The position numbers were made by a program, and so were the translations under genes. The notes beneath the pieces were generated by a model, which did no database searches, was not told where the DNA came from, and saw only the letters and a list, made by a program, of their open reading frames with translations. Of a DNA stretch of 64,000 nt, positions 50,039 to 61,107 are shown piece by piece. The stretch is from the NCBI GenBank assembly GCA_037951105.1, contig JBAMJV010011028.1, forward strand, positions 1 to 64,000. Reading direction: 5' to 3'. The DNA comes from Echinarachnius parma. Its lineage: Eukaryota; Echinodermata; Echinoidea; Clypeasteroida; Echinarachniidae. How positions within the stretch are numbered: the stretch's first letter is position 1; every line of letters begins with the position of its first letter.

Positions 50039-50121
50039 AAGATGCATTCTGCCTGAAAGTCGCAAAGAAATATTAAATCTGTGGAAGAGTATGAATTTCT
50101 TTTGAAGACTTACTGCATTTG
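50039..50121 (+). pseudogene. Decayed copy of the MTERF3 C-terminal coding end
   Basis: 'gaagatgcattctgcctgaaagtcgcaaag' (first 20: gaagatgcattctgcctgaa) aligns with 49309-49336 and continues to 'gcatttga', 650 bp beyond the real stop. Frame is lost through indels (an early stop in 'aaatattaaa'). Confidence 0.88.
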
Positions 50122-50146
50122 AAAAAGAACAGTTGTAATGTAGTCT

Positions 50147-50366
50147 GTACAGTGGAACCTCTTTATAACAAGCTGTCGTAATGATGTACCTGATACAGTG
50201 AAACCTCATTATATCGAGCACCTAGGATCCAAAGAATTTACCTCGTTATATCAGATATATCTTGCTTAATGACATGAATATAATACATCGAACTTGGACC
50301 TGTGAAATTACCTTGTTATATCAGGTAACTCTTTATGACAGAGCTGGTTATAAAGAGGTCTACTGT
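50147..50366. mobile_element. CAGTGGAACCTC MITE, copy 1
   Basis: Ends 'cagtggaacctctttataac' and 'gttataaagaggtctactg', near TA. Interior repeats 'cctcgttatatc'. Related copies at 55296-55437 and 59478-59650. Confidence 0.75.
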
Positions 50367-50650
50367 ACATTTACTTTTCTACGGACCTAAACAGGTCTAG
50401 AATGTGATACTGTACTTCTTTTAATATATAGATACCGCTGGTGAAGGTGAAAAATGCAATGAAAGAACTCTGGTTCCAAATTGAATGCTTGTAAAAGAGA
50501 CAGAGCATTTATGTTTTGGGACTAGAACACTTCTTTGTGAAATGTCAAAAGCAGTCTAGTTATACATGTAGACACCTACATGTACTCTTCACTCACATAA
50601 ATCATACATGTACATGTTTATAACTGTACAATAATAATGATATCTATATT

Positions 50651-51182
50651 TGAAGAGCTTAATTCCAAAAGGGGCTATATCCACTTCCAGGTCTAAAAAC
50701 AGTTGAAAATTAGTTGCCAACTGGTACCAGTGATACCAGTTGTTGGCCTACTGGTTTCAATATGGAAATTGGTACACTGGAATCAACTGGAACAAACCAG
50801 TAGTGGGATTAACCAGTACATGAGGACCAGTTAAAGTAGTTGGTTTCAACTGGTATTTCTGTTGGTTTTAACTGGTCTTCCGCATCTGTCCATTTATCTT
50901 TACTGGGAACCGGGAATTTTAACTGCTACCGTTTGAGGCAGTTAAAACCAGTAAAAACCAGTTGAATTTCCAACTGGTTTTCAACTGTTTTTCGACCTGG
51001 GTTTCCATTACAAAATGGAGTTAACGATATTGAATTATGAGTAAACGAATTACGAGATCAAAATCAAATTATGGAACGTTCAATTTTCATATTCCCATAG
51101 GCACGTGTACAAAGTTGGACAAAGAAACCCAATTTTCTCGAAATTGAAAAGTGATATAGCCCCTTTTGAAATAAGCTCTTCA
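50651..51182. mobile_element. Foldback element with internal 'aactggt' repeats, 532 bp
   Basis: Ends TGAAGAGCTTAATTCCAAAA and the inverted partner, then 'ggggctatatc'. The interior is a degenerate array of 'ccagttgaaacca'-like units. Non-coding. Confidence 0.82.
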
Positions 51183-52322
51183 TTTATAGAGCGCAAATTG
51201 CAAATATATGTTTTATACTAAATATTGGAAAATTCATTACTCATTTGCATAAATTTGCAAGTCATATAATTATGAAGTTCACATCATCATACCTCCTATA
51301 CTTACTGAAATATTAGCATTCTATTTCAAAATTTTTCATATTTTGGGTCACACACGTGACCAAGAATGGCCCCTAAGCGCTATTATTATTACCCTGGTCA
51401 ACTGATACACACTGCAATCATTCCTGCACATTTTCCACTCCCTAGAGATTCAAACTCTCGGATCCCACTCATTGGAGAGCGCATGCTTTACCAATCTTGC
51501 CCAATTCCACAACAAAATAAAAAAGAATAATGTGAGCACATTTTTTACAAATTTAAAAGTTTTAATACAGTAAATGAAGATGTAAATGTAATTTTGTAGA
51601 ATACAGTCTAAAGGAATCAACTAAACAAAATTACATTAGTATTACTCGACTGATGAGGGCTATAATAATCGTCTTTTCTGTTATGCCTATAACTGAGCAC
51701 CTGGGTCCATTGAATTTACCTTTGTTATTCAGATATCTTGTATTAGGGATTAAAACATAAAAATAAATATAACCTGGACCTGTGAAATATATAGAGCTCT
51801 GAAAACGCCTTCTAACAAGGTAATTTTACTGTATAAGCTCTTTATATTCTTTTTTTTTTACCCCAATATTAAAAGGTCATTTCATGTTCCGCTCTGTACA
51901 CAGCTGAACAATAAAAAAAATGACCATGTACATTTGTATGTACATGTGAAATTTAAATGTACGATTGTTTTATTGAATAATAAAAAAAAGTGTTGTAGAA
52001 AAAAACTTGCATTTTGTTTCTTATTAAAAAGGTATCAAAGTGCTTTGTCACATTCAGATGTGCAGTGCCAGAACACAATGCTGCCTTAATCTGACAAAAG
52101 GAAGCAACTGACAATTTTATGAATATGGGTAGTCTTTTTACTTGTTTTGGGGTAATTGAGATATGCTCTACACAATGGTGAACAAATTAAAGTCACCAGA
52201 CAATCCATTTATGAGAAATTAATAGTTCCAATGGAAGTAACTGCACAAATATCATAATAAAAATCCTCATTTACAAGAAAAGTACCAATTGTCAGATTAC
52301 GGCAGAATGGCTGACCACTACT
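51183..52322. other. No gene; repeat remnants
   Basis: Includes a SINE-head-like fragment at about 51450-51510 ('gagattcaaactctcggatc', 'ggagagcgcatgctttacca') and AT-rich sequence. No exon-like frames. Confidence 0.5.
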
Positions 52323-52418
52323 GGGCCCGGTAACATAAAGATCAACGATTAATTGTTTGACCGTACGATCAATCAATTGATCTCACGATTAATCGTGAAT
52401 CTTTATGTTACAGGGCCC
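52323..52418. repeat. Palindrome, about 96 bp
   Basis: Arms 'gggcccggtaacataaagat' and 'atctttatgttacagggccc', with inner 'acgattaat' pairing. Probably a minimal MITE. Confidence 0.82.
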
Positions 52419-53357
52419 TGTGGTCATTAACAAAGATTATTTCCATGCTCTATAACCCAACATGTAGATAAATACACTTTGTTTATATCAGTTTTAAACA
52501 ATATTGATCTTTTTCAGGACTTCTAAAAACATTTGTGACCAAAACTAGTGGTATTAAGTAGGCAAAAAATAAAATGCATACCCCCCCCCCCCCCCCCCCC
52601 CAACAACCAAAAAGTCAATATAAACAACTGCAATTATCTCTTATGTTAAAATGACTCAGTTTCACAACGTAGCAGAACTCTTTCTTGTCTACCAGGGCTC
52701 ATATTATCAAACCACACTAGCTATTAGTTCTATTCTAAATCTATTTTTAGATGATGTGGATAACCTGGTATGCAACAAGGAATCATTTTAGTTGCCAACT
52801 AGGGCTAACTTAAAGTGATCCATTAACTTTGTCAAAATTCAACCAAATGTTGGAGCTTTCACACTTCTCTTGTACCTCGTTATTTGGCGTATGGTATAAA
52901 CAGAAAAATGAAATGGATTTTGTTTTTTCAAACATCTCCCTAATTATGGGGCTATAAAAGATTGAATTTGACTTTTGACGGTAGTCGCGCGTATCCAAAA
53001 TCTCACATATCATTCTCAATAATCTTACAATGATATTGGTATACGATTGAAGTCTCAAATGTCACTTTTGGGAAAAAATATATAAAGTTGATGGATCACT
53101 TGGGTAAAGTAAACTTGGGTTGTAACTAAGCTTGTACGGTTTTATGAATATGGCTTGTGGAAGATATAAATCTTAGTACTGATTTTCTTTTTTTTATCAC
53201 TAAACCTAACATTTTGTACAGAACATGCAATATATGTGACAATGTGGAAACTTTAAAAGTATTACAAGATTAAATGAGACAGGTGCAGAATAAAGTAATA
53301 CTGTAGCAAACGTGTTGGACCCTTCTTAGTAAGACTACAAATTGAAATTGAAATTTG
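52419..53357. other. No gene; AT-rich intergenic
   Basis: Contains a C-run at 52581-52600. The minus-strand frame 52810-53058 lies over sequence partly related to other intergenic repeats and shows no family signature. Confidence 0.5.
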
Positions 53358-53520
53358 AAGGGTACCACCACCCAAAATTAATATTCTTATACATGAAAGG
53401 TAACATTTTTAGTAGTCCATTCCATCAACAAGTTCAGAAAAATATGTTTCCAGAACAAATATATAACTGGAAAACGTATTACCATTCTAAAGCATGCGTT
53501 CATGGGTCTGCATGTACGAA
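53358..53520 (+). repeat. 'agggtaccaccaccc' dispersed repeat, copy 2
   Basis: Homologous to 43185-43345 over about 160 bp, including 'taccattctaaagcatgcgt'. Confidence 0.78.
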
Positions 53521-54006
53521 GACTACCTTTGTCCAGAGTGAACGAATCGTCCGGGATTATTGTCTCCAAACGTACGCGTGAATAGCATTGGCGCACTCGC
53601 AAATGTTTGGCGCGTACGGAACCATGAAATAATAATGGTTCCGTAAGTGGTGGTAATTAATTGCATCGTTTATAAATTACACAACCCTTTGCAAAATGTT
53701 GGGTATCTATTTGATATCACAAAACAGTACCAAAACATATAATTATGTGTTGTTCTTTGCCTGGTGGTCCCCATTAAAAGGTTTTATTGAAAATAATATA
53801 GATTTGTTTATTCTTTGGTTCATATTCATAGGTTATGACCGACTGTCTTATACTTGCATATACCTGCATATTCAAACATATGGTACAACGCAGTGTACAT
53901 GTAAGCCTACGTTGCAATAGTACAGGGTCGTTACATTTCGTTGGCAATTAAATTATACCTTTTTAATCTTGCATCTATTATTCATTACTTGCACTTTGTT
54001 TCTTCT

Positions 54007-54311
54007 AAAGGCCCAGTCCCATACTGATGATTTTCACGGCGAATCGCAACGATTTGACGTTCGTCGAGAAAATCGATTAGGTCGTGTTGCATCGTATTAC
54101 ATCCTATCGGTTCTTCCCCAAAACCATGGGCGTAGATCTGTCATTGATACCCATTCAACCGGGGGATGATCTATTCATTCATCCCCCCTGATAAATAGGT
54201 ATTACGTAAGTCGCTACGCCCATGCCCAAAACCGTGGCTTAATCGAGTCGGTTCGTTCTAGTAAATCGTTGCGAGTCGCCGTGAAAATCGTCAATATGGG
54301 ACTGGGCCTTT
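54007..54311. mobile_element. TIR element with nested insertion
   Basis: Ends AAAGGCCCAGTCCCATA and complement, then 'gattttcacggcgaatcgca' pairing with 'tgcgagtcgccgtgaaaatc'. A 99-bp element is inserted in the middle (54126-54224). Confidence 0.85.
54126..54224. mobile_element. 99-bp nested MITE with 8-9 bp target duplication
   Basis: Ends ATGGGCGTAG and CTACGCCCAT, flanked on both sides by CCCAAAACC (54117-54125 and 54225-54233). The duplication length is 8 or 9 depending on where the terminus is set. hAT-like by duplication length. Confidence 0.82.
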
Positions 54312-55295
54312 ATTGTCCATAGGTTTATATGGACATGAATGAAAACATTTACAGATGAAGGCGATAAGAAAAATCCTTCTTTTAAAAGTCTCTGGCAACA
54401 TCAAAATGAATAAAAACATTCAATTTAAACTGTCCTTAAAGGCTTAAATCAAGTGATTTTTACAATACATGAACATGTGTTATGTTATGGGCATGCAGCA
54501 GCTTATATATTTATTGAAACATTTACAAAAGAAACCAAGTTACAAACAATTCTGTCTGTGAAAGTACTTTGGCATATCAAGCAATTAAAACATGTATGAA
54601 GGTCAACGGATACATTTATGTTCTCCTCTCTAATAGTCCTCAAACTCCAGAATATTCAATCTTATCCTGAAAAATTGAACAATATTTTATTTCAGACATG
54701 CAGCAGTTACCAATATCATATGTTACAATGTACAATAAACTGATTGTAACTAAAACTCATTATGTATAAAAAATATGCTGGATTTTTTGGGTACATCACA
54801 GAATGGTCCCTCAGGATTTGAAATGCTATTTTGACGTCACAGCTTTCATTGCTATGGGTAGTGGTTCGAACTTCTAATCAATGTCGGGTAAGCCAGATTT
54901 GATGGCCCTAGCTGTCGCTAAGGCAATTGTCCATCTCCAACCCACTACCAAAAGTCTGTGTGACAGGAAAAGTTGTTTAGATCCATCATTATGTTATAAC
55001 AAAAGAATGGTTATTTGTTGCCACGACAAAGATCCTGCTAGGATTGAAAGCTAGGCTCTATGCGACTTTCTAGTTTCAACAAAAGAATGCGACATGAATG
55101 ACGTCACTATGAAACAAACTCCCACAAAGTGTAGACCCCCCACTCCTAAGTTTTAATTAACAGCTATCCAACTTGGGTTTTTTAAAATGGGCTCAAAAGG
55201 GCCCCCTAAACCCTGCCGCGCTAAACTGTCTACTCTCACGATGAAGATGGTGAGGTGTGGCCCTTCAATGTATGTTCACTACTTCGGTAGTCTAC

Positions 55296-55437
55296 ACAGT
55301 GGAACCTTATTATAAAGAGATCTGTTATAACAAGGTCATTTTGCTGGTCCCACCTCTGTATAACCATGGTATAACAGACTACCTAATATAACAAGGTAAT
55401 TCCCAGCATTCAAGGACCTCGTTATAAAGAGGTTCCC
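55296..55437. mobile_element. CAGTGGAACC MITE, copy 2
   Basis: Starts 'cagtggaaccttattataaa' and ends 'cgttataaagaggttcccgt'. Same family as 50147 and 59478. Confidence 0.7.
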
Positions 55438-55710
55438 GTGTCCAATCTTTTGACCATATCTCGGGACTCCCAACTTTCCTAAATAGCCTTTCAAATCTCT
55501 CAGAGAGGAACATTTTATGACGTACGTCCCTTCGCCAGTTAACATCTAAATAAGTACAATGTAAAAATAACAGTACGCATTCACATCCTTAAGAAACAAG
55601 TTCTTCTTAAATCCATATTAATAATAGTGCTTCATCACAGAGGTCTCAAAGCACTTGGAGCATTATCACCTTGGCTTTAGTTGATCTGCCAAGATGGGCT
55701 GCTCAAGATA

Positions 55711-55840
55711 ATGCAGATGTCATTTGTATGACGCACCTCTTGACCCCCGGGGAAAGGTGCGTCATGGATGCATCCATGACGCACCCATGATGCACCTTTC
55801 CCGGGGGTCAAGAGGTGCGTCATACAAATGACACCTGCAT
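55711..55840. repeat. Near-perfect 130-bp palindrome
   Basis: Arms 'gtcatttgtatgacgcacct' and complement, then 'cttgacccccgggaaaggtg'-type pairing, with a short 'tggatgcatcca' core. Confidence 0.92.
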
Positions 55841-55962
55841 AAATTCCTCTCAACTTCCCACTTACTACACCTTGGTTAAGAGCAGCAAATGTGTTTCAAG
55901 TTAAGGAGACACCATCTGTGAAAGGCTGTTGGCATATAAACAGCAACATACAGTGTAACCAA

Positions 55963-56318
55963 TAAGGCTGTTGATTTCGGGTATATTTACTACCCGGGAC
56001 TCGCGATAATTTTTCGGGCGAGTCCCGGGTACCCGAAATTTATCCATTTGTTGATTTCGCTATAGGCATGTCACGCCGCTGGGAAAACATGTTCATTCAA
56101 GTGACAAAAATGCAGCGCATTTATGACAATAAATCATCTTCTAAAATACAGCAAAGAGGGAAAAAGGAATGAAAAGAAAATGAGAGTGGGCAGATAACTC
56201 GGGCGTTCAAAAAGGGGACTTTTTGGTTTTTTTTCGGGATATCGAGTATCGATTTTTGCGCCCGGGACTCGACATTTTTCGGCGGGACCCGGGTACCCGG
56301 GACTCGTCAACAGCCTTA
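55963..56318. mobile_element. hAT-like MITE, 356 bp, 8-bp target duplication
   Basis: Perfect ends TAAGGCTGTTGA and TCAACAGCCTTA, flanked by GTAACCAA on both sides (55955-55962 and 56319-56326). Subterminal 'acccgggactcg' and 'cgggtacccg' repeats. Non-coding. Confidence 0.92.
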
Positions 56319-56326
56319 GTAACCAA

Positions 56327-57365
56327 TAATTATTTGGAAACCTTGAAAAATCACTTTAATTTAAATGATGTTAGAACAAATTTTGAAGGAAATGTTTGGT
56401 AAAAAGCTGCCTAAAATTAATTGTATGTGTTTATTAGATGCTGCTTTGTTGAAATGAAGATAAAATATAAGACCATTTTTGAAAAATTATCAAAATAGTT
56501 AGTGTCCTATTTGTCAGGGTGTCCAAATAATTGTTAGTTACACTGTACATGTACAGTCATATGAAGACTAAATGATGTTCTCTCCTAACAGTCCATCTGG
56601 AGTGTCTTGATGGTACCAATCCAGCTGTTTAATGGTTTAGTCTTACTCCTTTGCAGGATTCTCCTTGAAGCTTTTCTTTCAGGTGGCCCAAATTACACAT
56701 CACCATAGACTCTTACCATAAACTTGTGTGATCTATCCTAATTCTTAGGTGGCCAATACAAAAGTTTCTTGTGGCCATTGGCACCTGGGCCACCGCAAGG
56801 ACGAGAGCTATTTTAAGGCAAAATTGATCATTATTTTCCTCTACAAATTGGCAACTCCTAATTTTTTTCTACCTTTTAATGAAATAAAAATAGGTGGAAA
56901 ATATTTAGTTATTACACTTTAAGACAAATATGAAGTGACTTTGCCGCAAAGTTGCCAATTTGAACGCCGAAATCTGTTTTTAAAATATCACAATGTGTTG
57001 CCAATTTAAGGATTTTCCTAAATTATAGTGATCTACGCAATAATAAAAATCATTAACAAATAACTAAAGCAGGTAGAGTAACAAAATAGGGCTCTAAAAA
57101 TAGAGAAATGTTTGCTCTTTCTCCTTGTACACTTCATATAACTTTGTATCTTCTTGCTGAAGTGTAAGATTACCAACCCACAAATATGTGGGACTCCGTC
57201 TTTGATGGGTTAGGGCAAACCCTCCTTCGGTAATAAAACAACGTGTGTGTGAAGACAATGATTTTGTTCTTGCGCTTAAGTCCAGAATCTTGACATTCCT
57301 TTACTCCTGTGATTATCTCGACTCCTTCTTCTGCAGGCCATAGAAGGATGTTTTGGGAAAAGGAA
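56327..57365. other. No gene recognised
   Basis: AT-rich sequence with no exon-like frame. Downstream (3') exons of the minus-strand THRAP3/BCLAF1-like gene could lie here but are not recognisable. Confidence 0.45.
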
Positions 57366-57690
57366 GAGGGATAGGGGGGGGGTGGAGGTGGGTGTAACAA
57401 AAAGGGATAGGGGGGGTTGGTGGAGGTGGGTGTAACAAAAAGGGATGGGGGGGTTGGTGGAAGTGGGTGTAACAAAAAGGGATGGGGGGGGGGGGTTGGT
57501 GGAGGTGGGTGTAACAAAAAGGGATGGGGGGGTTGGTGGAGGTGGGTGTAACAAAAAGGGATGGGGGGGGGGGGGTTGGTGGAGGTGGGTGTAACAAAAA
57601 GGGATGGGGGGGGTTGGTGGAGGTGGGTGTAACAAAAAGGGATGGGGGGGTTGGTGGAGGTGGGTGGAACAAAAAGGGATGGAGGGAAGG
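57366..57690. repeat. Minisatellite, about 37-40 bp unit, eight copies
   Basis: Unit 'ggaggtgggtgtaacaaaaa' + 'gggat' + variable G-run + 'ttggt'. Variation is almost only in G-run length. Generates Pro-rich (LHPPPPTPP) frames on the minus strand that are not genes. Confidence 0.95.
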
Positions 57691-58245
57691 ATTTGGAAAC
57701 ATGGGAGAGAGGGAAGAGTTGAAAAGAAGAGGATAAAAAGAAGTCAGCAATGTACTTCTAATCAAGGATGCTGCAGCAAGATAAAAACAAATGAGAACAG
57801 ACATTTTGTGAGCAATTTATATGGCAACATTATTCTAGGATTTTGAGTGAACATTATATTATGTTAACCTGTTCCCTCCCTAGATTTTGCAATTCCCATA
57901 GAGTTAATTCAAGACCCACTGGGTTCCCCGTAGGCAATGGGTAAAGTTCTTAAAGATTAGCCCCTCTTTTAAAAAAGACAGAAAATGTGATTTCAATGAA
58001 GGTGCATTCTGCAGCTTGATATAAAATGAGGACAATATTTGTAAGCATATTATTATCACACTGATCATTGAGGTATAGTTTCCTTTTCACTATAGATTGA
58101 AGATAAATGCTAATCCCATCCCTAAACTTAAATAGTAAATCTTAATATGACCCCAAAAACTTGCGCCCTAAAATAACGGTACAACATCTTTTAAAAAATA
58201 GTAATGAAAATTAATCAACAAAATAAAACTCATTCAAGAACTTAC

Positions 58246-58290
58246 TGCTTTGGATCTGTCAGGTGATTTCTTCGACTTCTTGGATTTCTT
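58246..58290 (-). CDS. THRAP3/BCLAF1-like, 15-codon micro-exon
   Basis: 45 nt, phase 0-0, encoding KKSKKSKKSPDRSKA between acceptor 'gaacag' and donor GTAAGT. It continues the Lys/Ser composition of the preceding exon. The donor implies further exons to the left. Confidence 0.75.
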
Positions 58291-61107
58291 CTGTTCAAGT
58301 AAATAAAAACAACAGAATGGAAATGTTTAACAAATATTTTCTAATAAATCATCTTTATATAAAAGTATAGATTAGAAACAGAACAAGGAGAGAACTGATA
58401 CCAAATGAAAGCTTGCGAAGCAAAAATTTTATTTTTGTATTGTTTGCATCTCTTCAAAACTTACATTTTAAAACACCACAAAATTGGTTTTAAAAAAATA
58501 CAGCAGCATATTTCTTGTAAGTGCTTCTCTTTTGTACTTTTATCGAAATCAGTTATCAAGCGAATCAAATTTAGCCAACCCTGTATAGCTCCTCACCTTG
58601 TCCGAAGACTTGGACTTCTTCTCCTTCTTCTCTGACTTGTCTTTCTTCTTCAGCTTCTCCTCTCTCATCTTCGTCTTCTTCTCATCGTACTTGTCGTGAC
58701 CCCCCCAGGAGCTGGACGGGCCCCCGCGGGTGCTTGCGCCCCTCCCCCGATTCCACGGCCTGTTGAAGCCCCCCCTGTACCCACCCCGGAAACCTTGGAT
58801 GTAGTTTTTCCCGAGGTAGCCGCCTCGACCGCGACCTCGATTGTTGAACGTCCCGCGGAATGTTCCGCGGTTGTTGCTGAAGCGGCCACGTTCTGGTCGT
58901 CTCTCACCTCTCCTGTCCCCGCCGGGTGGGGACTTCTCGTCACGGTCGTCGTGCTGTGTGTTTGAATAGGACAATGAAACGTTAACATATATTTTAATTA
59001 TATAATATAATGTAATATGATATATAAGGATTTGGTTCGAATATAACAGAACTTGATGTTGAATAGAGATTTAGAATAAGGATTTGGTGCTAAGAAAACT
59101 GGATGTTGAATGAGAATATAAGTTTTCTAATTCACTTTCCTTTTACAAAGATTTTGCTCAACTACTAAACTTCACACTCAACATTTACTAAAAATGTATT
59201 AACAGATACAAGGTCAGTCCTCTAAATGGACAACGCTATGCAATTATTGGAATAAATAATGGAGAGACCGGAACCGTTTCTAACGTCTTGCGATCGCACA
59301 ATTGTACAGAATACATTTTTGTAATTCCTGAATATCTTTATCTTAACTTATTCAGGACGGACTGATTTTGGTATTTAACATGCATTCTCCATCTATAGAC
59401 TCCTGCCCAAGTATTTTCGGGACTAGTTCTGAATGGGTTAAAAGTAATATGTTGCTGTGTCAGAACCACATGAATTACAGTGGAACCTCGCTATAAAGAG
59501 CTCTAAAAAAGAAATCCCTCTTGTAACAAGATAATTTTGCTGGGCCCAGCAGTAATATATTTTTCAGTTTGTTTACCCTCAAATAACAAGATAACTGATA
59601 TAAGGTCATTTTCATGATCCCAACAACCTTGTTATAAAGAGGTTCCACTGTACAATATTGTAAACTTCCTGTAACAAAAGTATTTACCATAAAGTAATTT
59701 CCTTTGAATTCAAGCATTGGGTCCTGCTTCGCTATTTCCTCCACTTCTTTCCTGAAGTCCGGGAGAGAGCCTTCGGACTTCACACCTCCACCATCAACCT
59801 GGCCAAGCCTTTCCCGAACAGGCCTTCTATCAGACACCGAACCCCTGTGGTCATGAGAAATGTCAGATGCCAGTCCCCTTATCGGAGACCTCACATCGGA
59901 GTGAAGGTTGCGCCGGACTTCCAGGTCGTGTCTAAGGTCACTGCTGTCGCGAAGCAGGCTGTCAATCGCCAAGGAATGAGTTAATGTGGAAAGAGCCGTC
60001 TGGGGTTGGCCCAAGTCGCGGGAGCTTGACATGCTGTGCTGGGAGTCCTCTAACTCCTGCAAGATGGCTGGCCTGCTGCGAAGCGACTGCTCATATTTCT
60101 CAAAGATGGTGAAGGGCTTCATCACGACGGTTGCCTCCCTTGGTGGCAGTTCAGGGCTTGGGGACCTTCCTCTGTCCCTGTGCCCTCTGCTGTGCTTCCT
60201 TGGCCTGATGTCTTCCTCTAGATCAAAATCCCTGTCATCCTTGCTATGGCTATGCTGCGGTTCGGGCGATTTTCTCCAGCAGGCAAATCGCTCATACTTC
60301 TCTGGGTAGAGCTCTGGGTCATCTTCTAGGACGCGAATAATGATTTCTGGACGATCAAAGAGCGGGCGCAGTCCTTCGTCCTTCCTGCGCGGAATGACCA
60401 CAAGGCTTGGATCAAGTTTTCTCTGCTTCGGAGAATGCTGCTTCCGCTTTACCTCAACCCTGAGGCCGTAATCTGGTCGCTGCTGCTGCTGCTCTCTGAA
60501 CCTCCCGTTGTCGGAAGTTGTAGCCTGGTCTTTGGGATACCTTGAGGGCTCTGGCATCCCCTGGTCTTTCGGGTATCTCATGGATTCCATCGGACTTGCG
60601 TTCCTCTGCTGGAACCTCTCTGGCGACGGTTCCTTCGGTCCGTAGTAATCTCTCGGCTCGTTCTTGGGTTGCGCAGATGCTGGTCTGGGCCTGGAACTCC
60701 CAGAACTCTGCTGGGACGCCAGTTCCCGCAGCCTCATGTCAAGGTCTTGACTGGACCGGTGCTGTTGTTGTGGAGAAAACGATCTGTCCTTCTTAATTGC
60801 ATCACCGCCAGGATGACCGATGAAATCAAGACCAGGGATTTCACTGAAGTTGCCACTGAGAACCTTGCTGGTGTCCATAGCATAGCCTGAAAAGCCTTCC
60901 ATCTTTTGGGGCTGCCTCTGATGTCTAGGTGCCGGTGATGCGGAGCGTGAACGAGGTTGGTTGCCATAGTTATGCCTCTTCCTGTTATGAGGGGAATGTG
61001 CGGATGAGCGCCTGAACTTGGGTGGGGACCTCCTTGATCTGTCTTTACCATGAAATCGCTTATCCCGCGATCGTGAACGAGATCGGGAATAACTCGAGTC
61101 AGAGGAT
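58246..61107 (-). CDS. THRAP3/BCLAF1-like RS- and RGG-rich nuclear protein (partial, three exons)
   Basis: Three exons in phase give about 607 codons of a low-complexity, charged protein: an SR-rich start (SYSRSRSRSRDKRFHGKDRS), a Gln/Pro/Ser middle, conserved-looking islands (LVVIPRRKDEGLRPLFDRPE; LEDDPELYPEKYERFACW; SSDLRHDLEVRR), an RG-rich stretch (RGTFRGTFNNRGRGRGGYLG) followed by HDKYDE, and a Lys/Ser/Asp-rich tail. BCLAF1 and THRAP3 have the same order: RS N-terminus, DLRHDIDRRR / DLRLDIERRK, then RGTF...RGRGRG and HDK(Y/F). This supports membership of that family, which acts in nuclear RNA processing, transcription and DNA-damage response. The first and last exons are not in view. An alternative is another RS/RGG splicing-related protein. 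Confidence 0.6.
58597..58953 (-). CDS. THRAP3/BCLAF1-like, RGG exon
   Basis: 357 nt, phase 0-0. Encodes HDDRDEKSPPGGDRRGERRP, the RG-rich block, then KKDKSEKKEKKSKSSDK. Donor GTGAGG, acceptor acacag. GC-rich compared with its surroundings. Confidence 0.87.
59478..59650. mobile_element. CAGTGGAACCTC MITE, copy 3
   Basis: Ends CAGTGGAACCTCGCTATAAA and the inverted 'gttataaagaggttccactg', TA outside. Lies 38 bp into the intron after the central exon. Confidence 0.85.
59688..61107 (-). CDS. THRAP3/BCLAF1-like, long central exon
   Basis: 1420 nt, open throughout, from acceptor 'ccatag' at 61108 to donor GTAAAT. Codons before the first Met (60902) are clearly coding (RS repeats, RNYGNQPRSRSASPAPRHQR-type sequence), so the exon is internal. 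It ends DPMLEFKGNYFM in phase 0. Confidence 0.85.

Noticed and set aside
57170-57846. Pro-rich and Gly-rich frames of up to 163 codons
   Set aside because: They follow the 37-40 bp minisatellite in several frames; no conserved sequence outside the repeat.
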